Assembly (NCBI RefSeq): GCF_028331445.1
Contig: NZ_JAQMHX010000005.1
Coordinates: 248,001 to 312,000 of the forward strand
Direction: 5' to 3'
DNA length: 64,000 nucleotides
Source of the DNA: Candidatus Phyllobacterium onerii
GTDB lineage: Bacteria > Pseudomonadota > Alphaproteobacteria > Rhizobiales > Rhizobiaceae
The notes under the pieces are model-generated. The model had not been told where the DNA came from, ran no database searches, and saw only the letters and a list, made by a program, of their open reading frames with translations. Position numbers and translations under genes: made by a program. Below, in pieces: positions 27,693 through 38,825 of this stretch. Numbering within the stretch: the first letter of the stretch is position 1; the number at the start of each line of letters is the position of its first letter.

Positions 27693-28147
27693 CAGGCGAC
27701 GGCCTTCGATTTCATCATGGCTTGCCGTGTGCATTTCGCGACAAGTACACCGAATTGATTGAAAGCCCTGTGCTCGAATTCGACGATGCCACGATCCGGT
27801 TTTGATTTGGATTTCCGCGCCGAGATCACCTGCGTTTCGACCCGCACGGTATCGCCATGAAACAGCGGGGCGGGGAACGTCACGTCGGACATACCAAGAT
27901 TGGCAATCGTAGTGCCAACAGTTGTGTCATTGACCGAAATGCCGATCATCAGGCCGAGTGTAAACAACGAATTCACCAGCGGCTTGCCCCACTCTGTCTT
28001 GCTGGCATATTCGAAATCGATGTGCAGCGGCTGCGGATTGAGGGTCATGACCGAAAACAGCATGTTGTCGCTCTCGGTGACAGTCTTGCGCAGCGGGTGC
28101 TGGAATACATGTCCGATTTCAAAGTCTTCCAGAAATAGCCCTGCCAT
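27692..28147 (-). CDS. MaoC family dehydratase
   Basis: 151 residues, hot-dog fold. LFLEDFEIGHVFQHPLRKTV begins it, then FSVMTLNPQPLHIDFEYA, where the family's catalytic Asp-to-Asn/His pair sits (here N..P..H), and GMSDVTFPAPLFHGDTVRVET. Hydrates or dehydrates an enoyl-CoA. It is the first gene of a two-gene unit with the CoA-ester lyase (1-nt overlap). Such pairs occur next to mesaconyl-CoA/malyl-CoA chemistry in Alphaproteobacteria; that role is inference. Confidence 0.88.
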   Translation of the reverse strand: MAGLFLEDFEIGHVFQHPLRKTVTESDNMLFSVMTLNPQPLHIDFEYASKTEWGKPLVNSLFTLGLMIGISVNDTTVGTTIANLGMSDVTFPAPLFHGDTVRVETQVISARKSKSKPDRGIVEFEHRAFNQFGVLVAKCTRQAMMKSKAVA

Positions 28148-28308
28148 GATTTCTCGCGTCTCCTCTTTTGCAGGAGTCTAGGTCGGCTTTACCGGGATCG
28201 CAACACGTGCGTGCTGCCGCCGTGTTATGGTTAATCGATATGGTGAACCGTTCGTAAACCTTTTGCTACTAAAGTCTATTGTAGCAAAGACTGTGGGGCG
28301 CAAGATAA

Positions 28309-29451
28309 ATGTCGGTACAGCACTATCTGAAAATGATCGATAATGTTTCGGTTACGCAGCGTTGCCATGCAGCGGCTGCGTTGGCTCATATTTACCTGCA
28401 TTCCGACCTCGATTTCGACGAACGTTGTGCCACAGAGACCGTATTGACGCTGCTCCTGGACGATCCTTCGCCAAAAGTGCGATTGGCGCTTGCCGACGTG
28501 TTCTCTACAAGCGCGCATGCCCCAATTCACATCGTCGCCGGTCTTGCTCGCGATCAAATTGAGATCGCCACCTATATGCTGGCGCGATCCGTGCTTCTCA
28601 GCGACGCCGATCTGATCGATTGTGTTGCGGGCGGAAGCGGCGACGCACAGAAAGTCATAGCGGCGAGGCCCAAGGTGTCAATTGCGGTCAGCGCTGCAAT
28701 CATTGAAATCGGCGAGACGATTGCTGTGCTGGAGCTTCTGGCCAACACCCAAGCGCAGATAGCTCACATCAGCTTTCGCCGCTTGATCGAGCGCCTGGGT
28801 CATGTGGCTGAAATTCGCGCGCTCCTGGTAGAAGATGAGCGATTGCCTGCCGATTGCCGCCATGCATTGGCAATCTGCATTGCTGAGGCGCTGTGTCAGA
28901 TGGATATTGTCGTGGCATTGATGGGCGAGCGCCGGGCCAGGCGCGTTACGCAGGAAGCTTGCGTCAAGGCCTCGATCAGCCTTGTGGCGGAGACCTCCGC
29001 TGAGGAATACCCGGCGCTGATCGAGCACCTGCAGTTGCGCGGTGACCTCACAACTGCATTCGTCATCCGGATCGTTGCGTGCGGAAAGATCGATTTCTTC
29101 GGTGCGATTCTTGTTATGCTCTCGGGCTACAGCCTGGCGCGCGTGCGTAGCCTTCTGATCGATGGCCGGGCAACGGTGTTGTGCGCATTGTTCAATGCTG
29201 CGGGGCTTCCCGCGAGCACGCATCAGCCGCTGCGCGTGGCGCTTAACAGTTGGCACGGCGTTGCCAATGGCAAACTGGTCATCAATTCCCAGGAAATCGT
29301 GCGCAGAATGATCGAGCACGTCGCGCCGGCTACCAATGGTGCTGTTCCTGCGGCTGCCAATGACGACATGCTATCGCTGCTCAAGAGGATATATCTCGAG
29401 GCAATTCGGGAAGATGCGCGCGATCATGCAACGGCAATTGCCGCTGCGTAA
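28309..29451 (+). CDS. DUF2336 family protein
   Basis: 380 residues, almost all helical and alanine/leucine-rich, with HEAT-like repeats (LLLDDPSPKVRLALADVFSTS, LARDQIEIATYMLARSVLLSD). This is the DUF2336 pattern of Alphaproteobacteria, function unknown. A short linker (VAPATNGAVPAAANDD) and a C-terminal helix end the protein. The stop codon TAA merges directly into palindromic repeat copy B. Confidence 0.82.
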   Translation: MSVQHYLKMIDNVSVTQRCHAAAALAHIYLHSDLDFDERCATETVLTLLLDDPSPKVRLALADVFSTSAHAPIHIVAGLARDQIEIATYMLARSVLLSDADLIDCVAGGSGDAQKVIAARPKVSIAVSAAIIEIGETIAVLELLANTQAQIAHISFRRLIERLGHVAEIRALLVEDERLPADCRHALAICIAEALCQMDIVVALMGERRARRVTQEACVKASISLVAETSAEEYPALIEHLQLRGDLTTAFVIRIVACGKIDFFGAILVMLSGYSLARVRSLLIDGRATVLCALFNAAGLPASTHQPLRVALNSWHGVANGKLVINSQEIVRRMIEHVAPATNGAVPAAANDDMLSLLKRIYLEAIREDARDHATAIAAA

Positions 29452-29593
29452 GAGCCTGAACGTAAATTCGCCAAGGCGGGCTGCAAATGGCGCTTTTCTG
29501 CGCTCCGATGCTCACGTACCCAACGTACGCTCCGCTTCGGTGCTCGGAAAGCATCATTTTCGCCACCCCCTGTCGAATTTTCGGTCAGGCTCT
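29451..29593. repeat. Palindromic intergenic repeat, copy B
   Basis: 143-bp imperfect palindrome whose first base is the last base of the DUF2336 stop codon. Outer arms agagcctgaacgtaaattcg and its near-complement at 29570-29593 pair well; the centre carries gctccgatgctcacgtac and gtacgctccgcttcggtgct. The remainder of the 423-bp gap (29594-29874) holds the probable bkd promoter and a weak hairpin near 29652-29690; no gene seen. Confidence 0.8.
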
Positions 29594-29715
29594 GGCCCTT
29601 CCGCCGAACATTTCATTACAAAATCCATTCAGGCTTTGATCGCATAAATGCGCGCGCTGCCGGTGAAGTGGCGAAAAATTGCTTTTTTGCCGGGCTCGAT
29701 TTCACCCGCCCATAA

Positions 29716-31125
<1,410 letters not shown>

Positions 31126-31128
31126 TAG

Positions 31129-32142
31129 ATGCCGCGTAAAACTATGATCGAGGCCATTCGCGACGCGATGGATATCATGATGGAACGCGACGACAATGTT
31201 GTCGTGTTCGGTGAAGATGTGGGTTTTTTCGGTGGCGTGTTCCGCTGTACCCAGGGACTGCAGGCAAAATATGGCAAGACGCGATGCTTCGATGCGCCGA
31301 TCAGCGAAGCGGGCATTGTCGGCGCGGCAATCGGCATGGCAGCCTATGGGTTGAAGCCCTGCATCGAGATCCAGTTCGCAGATTATGTCTATCCGGCCTA
31401 TGATCAGATCGTCTCGGAGGCGGCACGCCTGCGCTACAGGTCCAATGGCGACTTTACCTGCCCGATCGTCGTGCGAATGCCGGTTGGCGGTGGTATTTTT
31501 GGTGGTCAGACCCACAGTCAGAGCCCTGAGGCACTGTTTACGCACGTTTCCGGGCTGAAAGTGGTCGTTCCCTCCAATCCGCATGACGCCAAGGGCTTGC
31601 TGATTTCGGCGATCGAAGATCCCGACCCGGTGATCTTCCTCGAACCCAAGCGCCTCTATAACGGGCCATTCGACGGTCACTATGACAGGCCGGTAACGCC
31701 TTGGTCGAAGCACGATCTCGGCGAAGTTCCGGACGGTCACTATACGGTACCGCTTGGCAAGGCGATCAAGCGCCGCGAAGGTTCGAAGCTCACGATTCTT
31801 GCTTATGGCACAATGGTTTACGTGGCCGAAGCCGCTGCAGAGGAACACGGCATAGACGCGGAAATCATCGATCTACGCACGCTTTTGCCACTCGATCTCG
31901 AAACCATTGTTGAATCCGTTTCGAAGACTGGCCGCTGCGTCGTGGTGCACGAAGCAACGTTAACCTCGGGTTTTGGTGCAGAACTCGCGGCATTGGTCCA
32001 GGAACATTGTTTCTACAAGCTCGAAGCGCCGGTCGTGCGGGTGACCGGGTGGGATACGCCTTATCCGCACGCGCAGGAATGGGATTATTTCCCCGGACCC
32101 GTGCGCCTCGGACGCGCGCTTGTCGAAACGCTGGAGGGATAG
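31129..32142 (+). CDS. bkdA2: Branched-chain 2-oxoacid dehydrogenase E1 beta
   Basis: 337 residues; forms the E1 heterotetramer with the previous gene, 3 bp upstream. AGGAG within the end of bkdA1 serves as ribosome site. Transketolase-type motifs: VVVFGEDVGFFGGVFRCTQGL, DAPISEAGIVGAAIGMAAYG, EIQFADYVYPAYDQIVSEAA, RMPVGGGIFGGQTHSQSPEA, and the C-terminal VTGWDTPYPHAQEWDYFPG. Confidence 0.95.
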   Translation: MPRKTMIEAIRDAMDIMMERDDNVVVFGEDVGFFGGVFRCTQGLQAKYGKTRCFDAPISEAGIVGAAIGMAAYGLKPCIEIQFADYVYPAYDQIVSEAARLRYRSNGDFTCPIVVRMPVGGGIFGGQTHSQSPEALFTHVSGLKVVVPSNPHDAKGLLISAIEDPDPVIFLEPKRLYNGPFDGHYDRPVTPWSKHDLGEVPDGHYTVPLGKAIKRREGSKLTILAYGTMVYVAEAAAEEHGIDAEIIDLRTLLPLDLETIVESVSKTGRCVVVHEATLTSGFGAELAALVQEHCFYKLEAPVVRVTGWDTPYPHAQEWDYFPGPVRLGRALVETLEG

Positions 32143-32146
32143 CGCT

Positions 32147-33448
32147 ATGGGTGAGTATATCATCAAGCTGCCGGATGTCGGTGAAGGCGTTGCGGAAGCC
32201 GAACTCGTTGAATGGAATGTCAAAATTGGGGATCTGGTGCGCGAGGACACCGTGCTTGCCGCTGTGATGACGGACAAGGCTACGGTCGAGATTCCGTCGC
32301 CAGTGGACGGCGAAATCATCTGGCTCGGGGGCGAAATCGGTCAGATCCTTGCCATCGGATCGCCGCTGGTCCGCTTGAAGATTGAAGGCGAAGGCCACGT
32401 GGTCGAGGCCACGCCAGCCAAACCGGTGAAGGCCGAGGCGCCGGCACCAGAGGCGGAGAAAAAGGCCGAAGCGCCGAAAGCTCCAGCCGAAAAACCAAAG
32501 CCGATAACGCCTCCCGCTGCGCAAAAAACGTCGGTTGCAACAAGTCGTTTTAGCGCCAATGCGCCGCGCGATGAAGGCGAGAAGCCGCTCGCGTCTCCAG
32601 CTGTTCGGTTGCGGGCAAAAGAGGCCGGCGTGGACCTTCGTCAAGTCAGCGGCACGGGGCCGGCGGGGCGCATCAGCCATGAGGATCTCGAGGCCTTCTT
32701 CGCGCGGGGATCGCAAAAGCCCGGTGTCACGGCACTTTCTCCCGACAATTCCGTCAAGGAAATCAAGGTAGTAGGTCTGCGCCGCAAGATTGCGGAGAAA
32801 ATGGCGATTGCCAAATCGCACATTCCGCACATCACCTATGTCGAAGAAATCGATGTCTCATCGCTGGAGGAACTGCGCGCGACACTCAATGCCAACAAGC
32901 GCGCCGAGCAATCGAAATTGACCATTTTGCCGTTTCTGATGCGGGCGATGGTGCGGGCAATTGCCGATCAGCCGCAGCTCAACGCGCTTTACGACGACGA
33001 AGCCAATGTTATCCACCAGCATGGCGGTGTTCACATCGGCATAGCGGCGCAGACGCCGAACGGCTTGGTGGTTCCGGTGGTCAAGCATGCCGAGGCGCGC
33101 ACGCTGTGGGATTGCGCCGCCGAGGTCAATTTGCTGGCAGATGCGGCCAAAACCGGTACGGCGACGCGCGAGCAACTGAGCGGATCGACGATCACGATCA
33201 CGTCGCTCGGCAGCATGGGCGGGGTGGTGACGACGCCGGTGATCAATTACCCGGAGGTGGCGATCATTGGCGTCAACAAGATCATGACACGGCCGATGTG
33301 GGACGGAACGAACTTTATCCCCCGCAAGATGATGAACCTGTCGTCGAGTTTCGACCATCGCGTTATCGACGGCTGGGATGCTGCTGTTTTCATTCAGCGA
33401 ATCAAGACGCTGCTTGAAACACCAGCGCTGATTTTTGTGGAAGGTTGA
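32147..33448 (+). CDS. bkdB: Branched-chain 2-oxoacid dehydrogenase E2 (lipoamide acyltransferase)
   Basis: 433 residues; ATG 32147 (MGEYIIKLPDVGEG) follows GGAGGG. One lipoyl domain (1-80) with the lipoylated Lys44 in VMTDKATVEIPS. An Ala/Pro/Lys-rich linker follows (85-135). The peripheral subunit-binding domain is SPAVRLRAKEAGVDLRQVSG..GRI. The acyltransferase core has SSFDHRVIDGWDAA, which contains the catalytic His and Asp. Lipoate would come via LipB, encoded at 42091-42828. Confidence 0.95.
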   Translation: MGEYIIKLPDVGEGVAEAELVEWNVKIGDLVREDTVLAAVMTDKATVEIPSPVDGEIIWLGGEIGQILAIGSPLVRLKIEGEGHVVEATPAKPVKAEAPAPEAEKKAEAPKAPAEKPKPITPPAAQKTSVATSRFSANAPRDEGEKPLASPAVRLRAKEAGVDLRQVSGTGPAGRISHEDLEAFFARGSQKPGVTALSPDNSVKEIKVVGLRRKIAEKMAIAKSHIPHITYVEEIDVSSLEELRATLNANKRAEQSKLTILPFLMRAMVRAIADQPQLNALYDDEANVIHQHGGVHIGIAAQTPNGLVVPVVKHAEARTLWDCAAEVNLLADAAKTGTATREQLSGSTITITSLGSMGGVVTTPVINYPEVAIIGVNKIMTRPMWDGTNFIPRKMMNLSSSFDHRVIDGWDAAVFIQRIKTLLETPALIFVEG

Positions 33449-33451
33449 GCG

Positions 33452-34849
33452 ATGAAGGATATTTCCTGCAAATTGCTGGTCATTGGCGCGGGTCCCGGCG
33501 GCTATATCTGCGCCATTCGGGCGGGTCAGCTGAATGTCGATACGGTCATCGTCGAAGCGGCGAAGGTTGGCGGTACCTGCCTGATGGTCGGGTGCATACC
33601 TTCCAAAGCGCTGATCCACGCCGCGCAAGAGTTTGAAAAGGTTGCGCATTTCGCCGCCAATCATACGCCTCTCGGTATTTCCGTAAGTGAGCCGGCGATC
33701 GACTTTTCGAAGACCATCGCCTGGAAAGACGGGATTGTCAGCCGCCTGAACAACGGCGTCGCCGGGTTGCTCAAGAAGGCCAATGTCAAGATCGTCACCG
33801 GCAAAGCCAGGTTCCGCGACGGCAAGACCGTGGAGGTCGAAACGCTGACGGGCCAGCAGATCATCAGGGCAGAAAACGTAGTGATTGCAACGGGTTCCGC
33901 GCCTGTCGAGATTCCGTCGCTGCCGTTTGGCGGCGATGTCATTTCCTCGACAGAGGCGCTGGCTCTACAGAAAATCCCTGAGAAGCTGGTCGTGGTCGGC
34001 GGCGGCTATATCGGTCTCGAACTCGGGACCGCCTTTGCCAAACTGGGCTCCAAGGTGACGGTTGTCGAGGCATTGCCCAAGATCCTGCCGCAATACGATG
34101 CGGAGCTGACCCGGCCAATCGTCAAGCATATCAATGAGTTAGGCATGACGATACTGACCGGGGCCAAAGCCAAGGGCATGAGCACCAAGGGTGATGCGCT
34201 GTTGATCGAAACCGCTGACGGCAAGGACGAGAGAATCCCGGCTGACAAGGTGCTGGTGACCGTCGGCCGCAAGCCGGTGACGACCGGCTGGGGTCTTGAG
34301 GAAATCGACCTCGATATGGACGGAAAGTTCGTCAGAATCGATGATAAGTGCCGCACCTCGATGCGCGGCGTTTATGCCATAGGCGACGTGACCGGCGAAC
34401 CCATGCTCGCACACCGGGCCATGGCGCAGGGCGAAATGGTGGCGGAAATCATTGCCGGCGAAAACCGCAGCTGGGACAAACGCGCCATCGCCGCGGTGTG
34501 TTTTACCGATCCGGAGATTGTTTCTGTTGGCTTTTCTCCCGAGGAGGCGAAGCAAGCCGGACACGAAATCAAGATCGGCTTGTTTCCCTTCGCCGCCAAT
34601 GGCCGCGCCATGACACAGGAAGGCGAGGAGGGTTTCGTCCGTGTCGTCGCTGCTGCCGGCAACCATCTTATCCTCGGAATCCAGGCGGTCGGGCAAGGTG
34701 TATCCGAGCTCTCGGCGTCGTTTGCCCTTGCCGTGGAGATGGGCGCGCGACTGGAAGATATCGCCGGAACGATCCACGCCCACCCGACGCAGAGCGAAGG
34801 TTTTCAGGAAGCCGCCCTCAAAGCGCTCGGACACGCGCTGCATATCTGA
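33452..34849 (+). CDS. lpd: Dihydrolipoyl dehydrogenase (E3)
   Basis: 465-residue FAD/NAD disulfide oxidoreductase that re-oxidises the E2 lipoyl group. FAD site [18 protein letters not shown]; redox pair [15 protein letters not shown], in which the usual CLNVGC Asn is Met; NAD site [20 protein letters not shown]; second FAD motif [20 protein letters not shown]; catalytic His-Glu in [14 protein letters not shown]. Starts 3 bp after bkdB, with GGAAGG upstream. Dedicated E3 of the bkd operon. Confidence 0.95.
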   Translation: MKDISCKLLVIGAGPGGYICAIRAGQLNVDTVIVEAAKVGGTCLMVGCIPSKALIHAAQEFEKVAHFAANHTPLGISVSEPAIDFSKTIAWKDGIVSRLNNGVAGLLKKANVKIVTGKARFRDGKTVEVETLTGQQIIRAENVVIATGSAPVEIPSLPFGGDVISSTEALALQKIPEKLVVVGGGYIGLELGTAFAKLGSKVTVVEALPKILPQYDAELTRPIVKHINELGMTILTGAKAKGMSTKGDALLIETADGKDERIPADKVLVTVGRKPVTTGWGLEEIDLDMDGKFVRIDDKCRTSMRGVYAIGDVTGEPMLAHRAMAQGEMVAEIIAGENRSWDKRAIAAVCFTDPEIVSVGFSPEEAKQAGHEIKIGLFPFAANGRAMTQEGEEGFVRVVAAAGNHLILGIQAVGQGVSELSASFALAVEMGARLEDIAGTIHAHPTQSEGFQEAALKALGHALHI

Positions 34850-35036
34850 CGCAACTGAGCGCAATCAAATTGAAGCCGGCGGTTGAAAATCTTGCGCCGG
34901 TTTCGGGGATTCTTGCATAGGAATCGGGATTCCTTGCGCAGGTATTGCTCGGACTTGCACCAAAAAAGTTTTGAAATAGCGGTTCATAGGGATCAAATGC
35001 CAAAAAACCGCCAGGACAAACGCGTATCGCCGGAGA

Positions 35037-35062
35037 ATTAATTGAACGAGCGTTCGATTAAT
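35037..35062. promoter_or_regulatory. 26-bp palindrome, operator-like
   Basis: 22 of 26 positions are symmetric (attaattgaacg-ag-cgttcgattaat), centred in the lpd-ridA gap. The shape resembles TetR-family operators. A T-run follows on the plus strand, so it could also be an inefficient terminator for bkd, but the 2-nt centre is too tight for a full hairpin. No TetR gene is adjacent. The rest of 34850-35223 has no credible gene. Confidence 0.4.
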
Positions 35063-35085
35063 TTTTTTCCAGAGCTTTTCGGCTT

Positions 35086-35112
35086 AAAAAATAGCCGGAC
35101 TTGCGTCCGGCT
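35086..35112 (-). terminator. Rho-independent terminator of ridA
   Basis: 8-bp perfect stem AGCCGGAC/GTCCGGCT (35093-35100 and 35105-35112), loop TTGC. Read on the minus strand it is followed by a run of T (35086-35091). It lies about 110 nt beyond the ridA stop. Confidence 0.75.
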
Positions 35113-35223
35113 CAATGGGGGGAACCAGGCGCGCGCCAAAAGCAGGGAGGAGGAGCCGCGCCTAGTCTTTATGATGTACTCCTGTTCGGGGCATACTTCA
35201 AGGACTAATACTTTTGATGTATA

Positions 35224-35619
35224 TCACTCTAATACCGCCACTGCATCGACTTCCAGAAGGTAATCGGGGTTGGTCAGCGCAGCGACACCGACCAGAGTGT
35301 CGGTTGGCTTGTGATCTTTGAACAACACAACCCGTCCTTCTTCGATCATGGCCAGGTGCTCGCGCTGGTAATTGGCGACGAAGATTGTCAGCTTCGTAAC
35401 CTGTCGAGGTTCGGCGCCGGCGGCGGCAAGCGCCCGCCCGATATTTGCAAAGACCTGACGGGCCTGCGCCACCATATCACCGCGACCAACAAGGTTGCCC
35501 TGGCTGTCTTCCGCCACCTGTCCGGCGATGAAAACCATTCGGCTGCCTGTGGCAACGATGACATGACTGTAGGTCTGTGGGGTCGAGATGCCGTCAGGAT
35601 TGATACTTTTCAATGCCAT
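35224..35619 (-). CDS. RidA (YjgF/YER057c/UK114) family protein
   Basis: 131 residues; ATG 35619 (MALKSINPDGIS) has GGAGG 6 nt upstream. Family motifs: YSHVIVATGSRMVFIAGQVAED, QARQVFANIGRALAAAGAEP and the end NPDYLLEVDAVAV. True RidA deaminates reactive enamines and carries an Arg in a C-terminal block. That block here reads ALTNPDYLLEVDAVAV without the canonical RVEVEAVA arginine, so deaminase activity is uncertain. Its terminator is at 35086-35112. Confidence 0.88.
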   Translation of the reverse strand: MALKSINPDGISTPQTYSHVIVATGSRMVFIAGQVAEDSQGNLVGRGDMVAQARQVFANIGRALAAAGAEPRQVTKLTIFVANYQREHLAMIEEGRVVLFKDHKPTDTLVGVAALTNPDYLLEVDAVAVLE

Positions 35620-35691
35620 TGGATTGCCTCCGTTCACGGCGACGAGGATCCAAATTCAATTGAGCAATGGAATCGGGCGGGTTGGCCCTGC

Positions 35692-36072
35692 CTAAGTCGC
35701 AAGTTGGAACAGCCTTCGGATACCATAAAGCATGCACCCAAGGCAGTGGCCCAAGAAACAGATTGTCAAGATAACGTAGCCACACATGACCAGCAGCAGC
35801 GTACGGGCGGTGGGCTCCAATCCCGCTACGGGCACAAGGTCATAAAACAAACTTATAAGCCAACCGAATTTCACGCTCCATTGACAGCCGACGTCAGAAC
35901 AACTTGATTGAATGCTAGGTATCGTGACTGCGAACCATGCGAGAGAGAGTAAACCGAAGTTTCTCCATGAGTAGTCTCCGGCGATGAGGCTTTTTTGGAC
36001 TTGAACGACCATTCGTACGATCGCGATTAGTCCCGCAACAAGTATCACAAGTGTCAAAAACCAAATAGTCAT
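35692..36072 (-). CDS. Small membrane protein, unknown
   Basis: 126 residues, ATG 36072 with GAGGG just upstream. Three or four hydrophobic segments: FLTLVILVAGLIAIV (3-20), FGLLSLAWFAVTIPS (39-53), FGWLISLFYDLVPVAG, and LLLVMCGYVILTICFLGHCL. Cysteine-rich in the loop SSCSDVGCQW. No family recognised. Lies 160 bp after parE on the same strand. Confidence 0.6.
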   Translation of the reverse strand: MTIWFLTLVILVAGLIAIVRMVVQVQKSLIAGDYSWRNFGLLSLAWFAVTIPSIQSSCSDVGCQWSVKFGWLISLFYDLVPVAGLEPTARTLLLVMCGYVILTICFLGHCLGCMLYGIRRLFQLAT

Positions 36073-36231
36073 GGGAACCCTCTTGGTTATATCGAGGGGC
36101 TTGTTGTAGCGCGGGATCGGTTGCTGTCCCGTTCATTTGATTGCTAAACGTTTATCAATAGGACTTCTGTACCAACGCTGTCACGCAGAAGGTGTGAAGG
36201 AAGATCTTCATCAAGGCCTATCGCCGAAGCG

Positions 36232-38307
36232 TTAAATATCCAGTTCCTCAACAAAGGCGGCGCGGTCCTGGATGAAGCGGAAGCGTGCGTCGGGGCGGGT
36301 GCCCATCAGATCGTCCACGGCGAGCTTGGTTTCGTTGGCCCATTCCTCGTCGATCTGGACACGGAGCAGGGTGCGCTTCTTGCGGTCCATCGTCGTTTCC
36401 TTGAGCTGGTCGGCGCGCATTTCGCCAAGGCCCTTGAATCGGCCGATCTCGACCTTGCCCTTGCCGGTGAACATCGTTCGCATGAGTTCGTCCTTATGCG
36501 CATCGTCGCGGGCATAGGCGACCTTGCCGCCCTGCGCGAGACGGTAGAGCGGAGGAACCCCGAGGAAGAGGTGGCCGTTGCGGATCAGCTCCGGCATTTC
36601 CTGATAGAAGAAGGTGATCAGCAGTGAAGCGATATGCGCGCCATCGACGTCAGCGTCGGTCATGATGATGATGCGGTCGTAGCGCAGATCTTCATCGCGA
36701 TATTTGGAGCGCGTGCCGCAACCGAGCGCCAGGATGAGGTCGCCGATCTGCTGATTGGCTGTCATCTTCTCGCGGCCGGCACTGACCACATTCAAAATCT
36801 TGCCGCGGAGTGGCAGCACGGCCTGCGTGGCGCGATCGCGCGCCTGCTTGGCGGAACCGCCAGCGCTGTCGCCCTCGACGATGAAGAGCTCGGCGCCCAG
36901 CGCCCCGGTCTGGCTGCAATCGGCAAGTTTGCCCGGCAGGCGCAGCTTCTTGACGGCTGATTTGCGATTGACCTCTTTTTCCTGGCGGCGTTTGACGCGC
37001 TCTTCAGCCCGGTCCACCACCCAGTCGAGCAGCTTCGATGCTTCCTGCGGCGAGGCGGCAAGCCAATGATCGAACGGATCGCGAATGACATTTTCAACGA
37101 TGCGCTGCGCTTCGACGGTCGCCAGCTTGTCCTTGGTCTGGCCAACGAATTCCGGCTCGCGGATGAACACCGAGAGCATCGCGGCAGCCGAGATCATCAC
37201 ATCATCGGTGGTGATGATCGAGGCGCGCTTGTTGCCGGTGAGTTCCGCATAGGCCTTGAGGCCGCGGGTGAGGGCGATACGCAGCCCTGCTTCATGGGTG
37301 CCGCCTTCGCCGGTCGGAATGGTATTGCAATAGGAATTGACGAAACCATCGCCGCCATACCAGGCGACAGCCCACTCCATGGCGCCATGGCCGCTGGTTT
37401 TTTCCGTCTTACCGGCGAACATCTCGCGCGTGATCTGAAAATCCTTGCCGAGCGAGGCGCCAAGATAATCCTTGAGACCGCCCGGGAAATGGAAGACGGC
37501 TTTGTCCGGCGTCGGATCCTTCGGATCGAGCAGTGACGGCGCGCAATTCCACCTGATCTCTACGCCGCCGAAGAGATAGGCTTTCGAGCGCGCCATCTTG
37601 TAAAGCCGCGCTGGATCGAACTTGGCGCCCTGACCGAAAATCTCGGCATCTGGATGGAAGGTCACACGCGTCCCGCGACGGTTCTGCACTTCGCCGACTT
37701 CTTCAAGCGGTCCAAGCGCCTTGCCGCGCGAAAAGCGCTGGCGATAAAGGCGGCGGTTGCGCGCGACCTCGACCTCGACGTGGTCCGAGAGTGCGTTGAC
37801 CACCGAAACGCCGACGCCATGCAGACCGCCCGAGGTTTCGTAGACCTTGGAGTCGAACTTGCCGCCGGCGTGCAGCATCGTCATGATGACTTCGAGGGCG
37901 GATTTGTCCTTGAATTTCGGATGCGGATCGACCGGCATGCCGCGACCATTATCCGTGACCGACAGATAGCCGTTTTCGTCGAGATCGATATCGATGAAAT
38001 TGGCGTGACCGGCAACAGCCTCGTCCATGGAATTATCGATGACTTCGGCGAACAGATGATGCAGCGCGCGCTCGTCGGTGCCGCCGATATACATGCCCGG
38101 ACGGCGGCGAACCGGCTCTAGCCCTTCCAGCACCTCGATGTCGGCGGCATTGTAATTGCCGCTGGCTTCAGGCGTCGTGCGTGCGGATTTGACAGGTGCG
38201 GCAGGGGCAGGCTTGGCAACTTGATCAGAACGTGCGGGTTCACTCGCCGCCTGCCGTTCGCGGGCGGTTTTTACGATCGCTGAAAAGAGGTCGTTATTGT
38301 CATCCAT
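36232..38307 (-). CDS. parE: DNA topoisomerase IV subunit B
   Basis: ATPase subunit of the type II topoisomerase that separates daughter chromosomes. 691 residues. GHKL ATPase: EVIDNSMDEAVAGHA, VTDNGRGMPVDPHP, TSGGLHGVGVSVVNALS. Transducer domain next, then Toprim with ELFIVEGDSAGGSAKQARDR and MTDADVDGAHIASLLITFFYQ. The end has GRFKGLGEMRADQLKETTM. The N-terminal 50 residues are an Ala/Pro-rich extension. The form and length (below GyrB's 800) support ParE. Confidence 0.95.
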   Translation of the reverse strand: MDDNNDLFSAIVKTARERQAASEPARSDQVAKPAPAAPVKSARTTPEASGNYNAADIEVLEGLEPVRRRPGMYIGGTDERALHHLFAEVIDNSMDEAVAGHANFIDIDLDENGYLSVTDNGRGMPVDPHPKFKDKSALEVIMTMLHAGGKFDSKVYETSGGLHGVGVSVVNALSDHVEVEVARNRRLYRQRFSRGKALGPLEEVGEVQNRRGTRVTFHPDAEIFGQGAKFDPARLYKMARSKAYLFGGVEIRWNCAPSLLDPKDPTPDKAVFHFPGGLKDYLGASLGKDFQITREMFAGKTEKTSGHGAMEWAVAWYGGDGFVNSYCNTIPTGEGGTHEAGLRIALTRGLKAYAELTGNKRASIITTDDVMISAAAMLSVFIREPEFVGQTKDKLATVEAQRIVENVIRDPFDHWLAASPQEASKLLDWVVDRAEERVKRRQEKEVNRKSAVKKLRLPGKLADCSQTGALGAELFIVEGDSAGGSAKQARDRATQAVLPLRGKILNVVSAGREKMTANQQIGDLILALGCGTRSKYRDEDLRYDRIIIMTDADVDGAHIASLLITFFYQEMPELIRNGHLFLGVPPLYRLAQGGKVAYARDDAHKDELMRTMFTGKGKVEIGRFKGLGEMRADQLKETTMDRKKRTLLRVQIDEEWANETKLAVDDLMGTRPDARFRFIQDRAAFVEELDI

Positions 38308-38537
38308 GGTCTTGTTCGGCCAACTTCATAGAGATTCGAATCACCCTTGATATTTGCACGCTTCATGGCGAAACGCGATGGGAGTTCGCTGTCTGTTCCG
38401 GTATTCACCCACAGAACTATACGCCCGAGCGCTTACATTCAAGTGCGGCTGAAAAACTGACCGAGCGGGTTGGCGGTGTATTGTCATCCTTTCGATGAGA
38501 GTGACGTGCTCAACAAAACGTTTTCCACGTAGCACCT

Positions 38538-38734
38538 CCTTCTCCGTCATCCTCGGGCTTGACCCGAGGACCCACGACAAGGAAGCACCGAGCGATTTAT
38601 CCTGGCTCTACGGATTCCAGTAAGTTTTTTGCTGGTGACATTAGCTTCAACCCTACTGGAATATGTTGCGCGGGGGTGGACGTATGCTCCTCAGCCGAGA
38701 GTCCTCGGGTCAAGCCCGAGGATGACGGAGAAGG
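38538..38734. repeat. 197-bp element with perfect 34-bp terminal inverted repeats
   Basis: Left arm 38538-38571 and right arm 38701-38734 are exact reverse complements over 34 bp. Each arm contains its own palindrome CCTCGGG-CTTGA-CCCGAGG. The sequence cgtcatcctcgggcttgacc is one I associate with dispersed alphaproteobacterial repeats. No coding sequence inside and no clear target duplication. It fills most of the 38308-38825 gap between parE and the DMT transporter; the rest has no recognised gene. Confidence 0.75.
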
Positions 38735-38825
38735 TGGAGGGACCCATGCACCCACGATCACGATTGCTTTTTTTGGCAGAGGCGATATCCCAGCAAGCCA
38801 TGCCGCCGCGGCGTCCAGGGGAATG

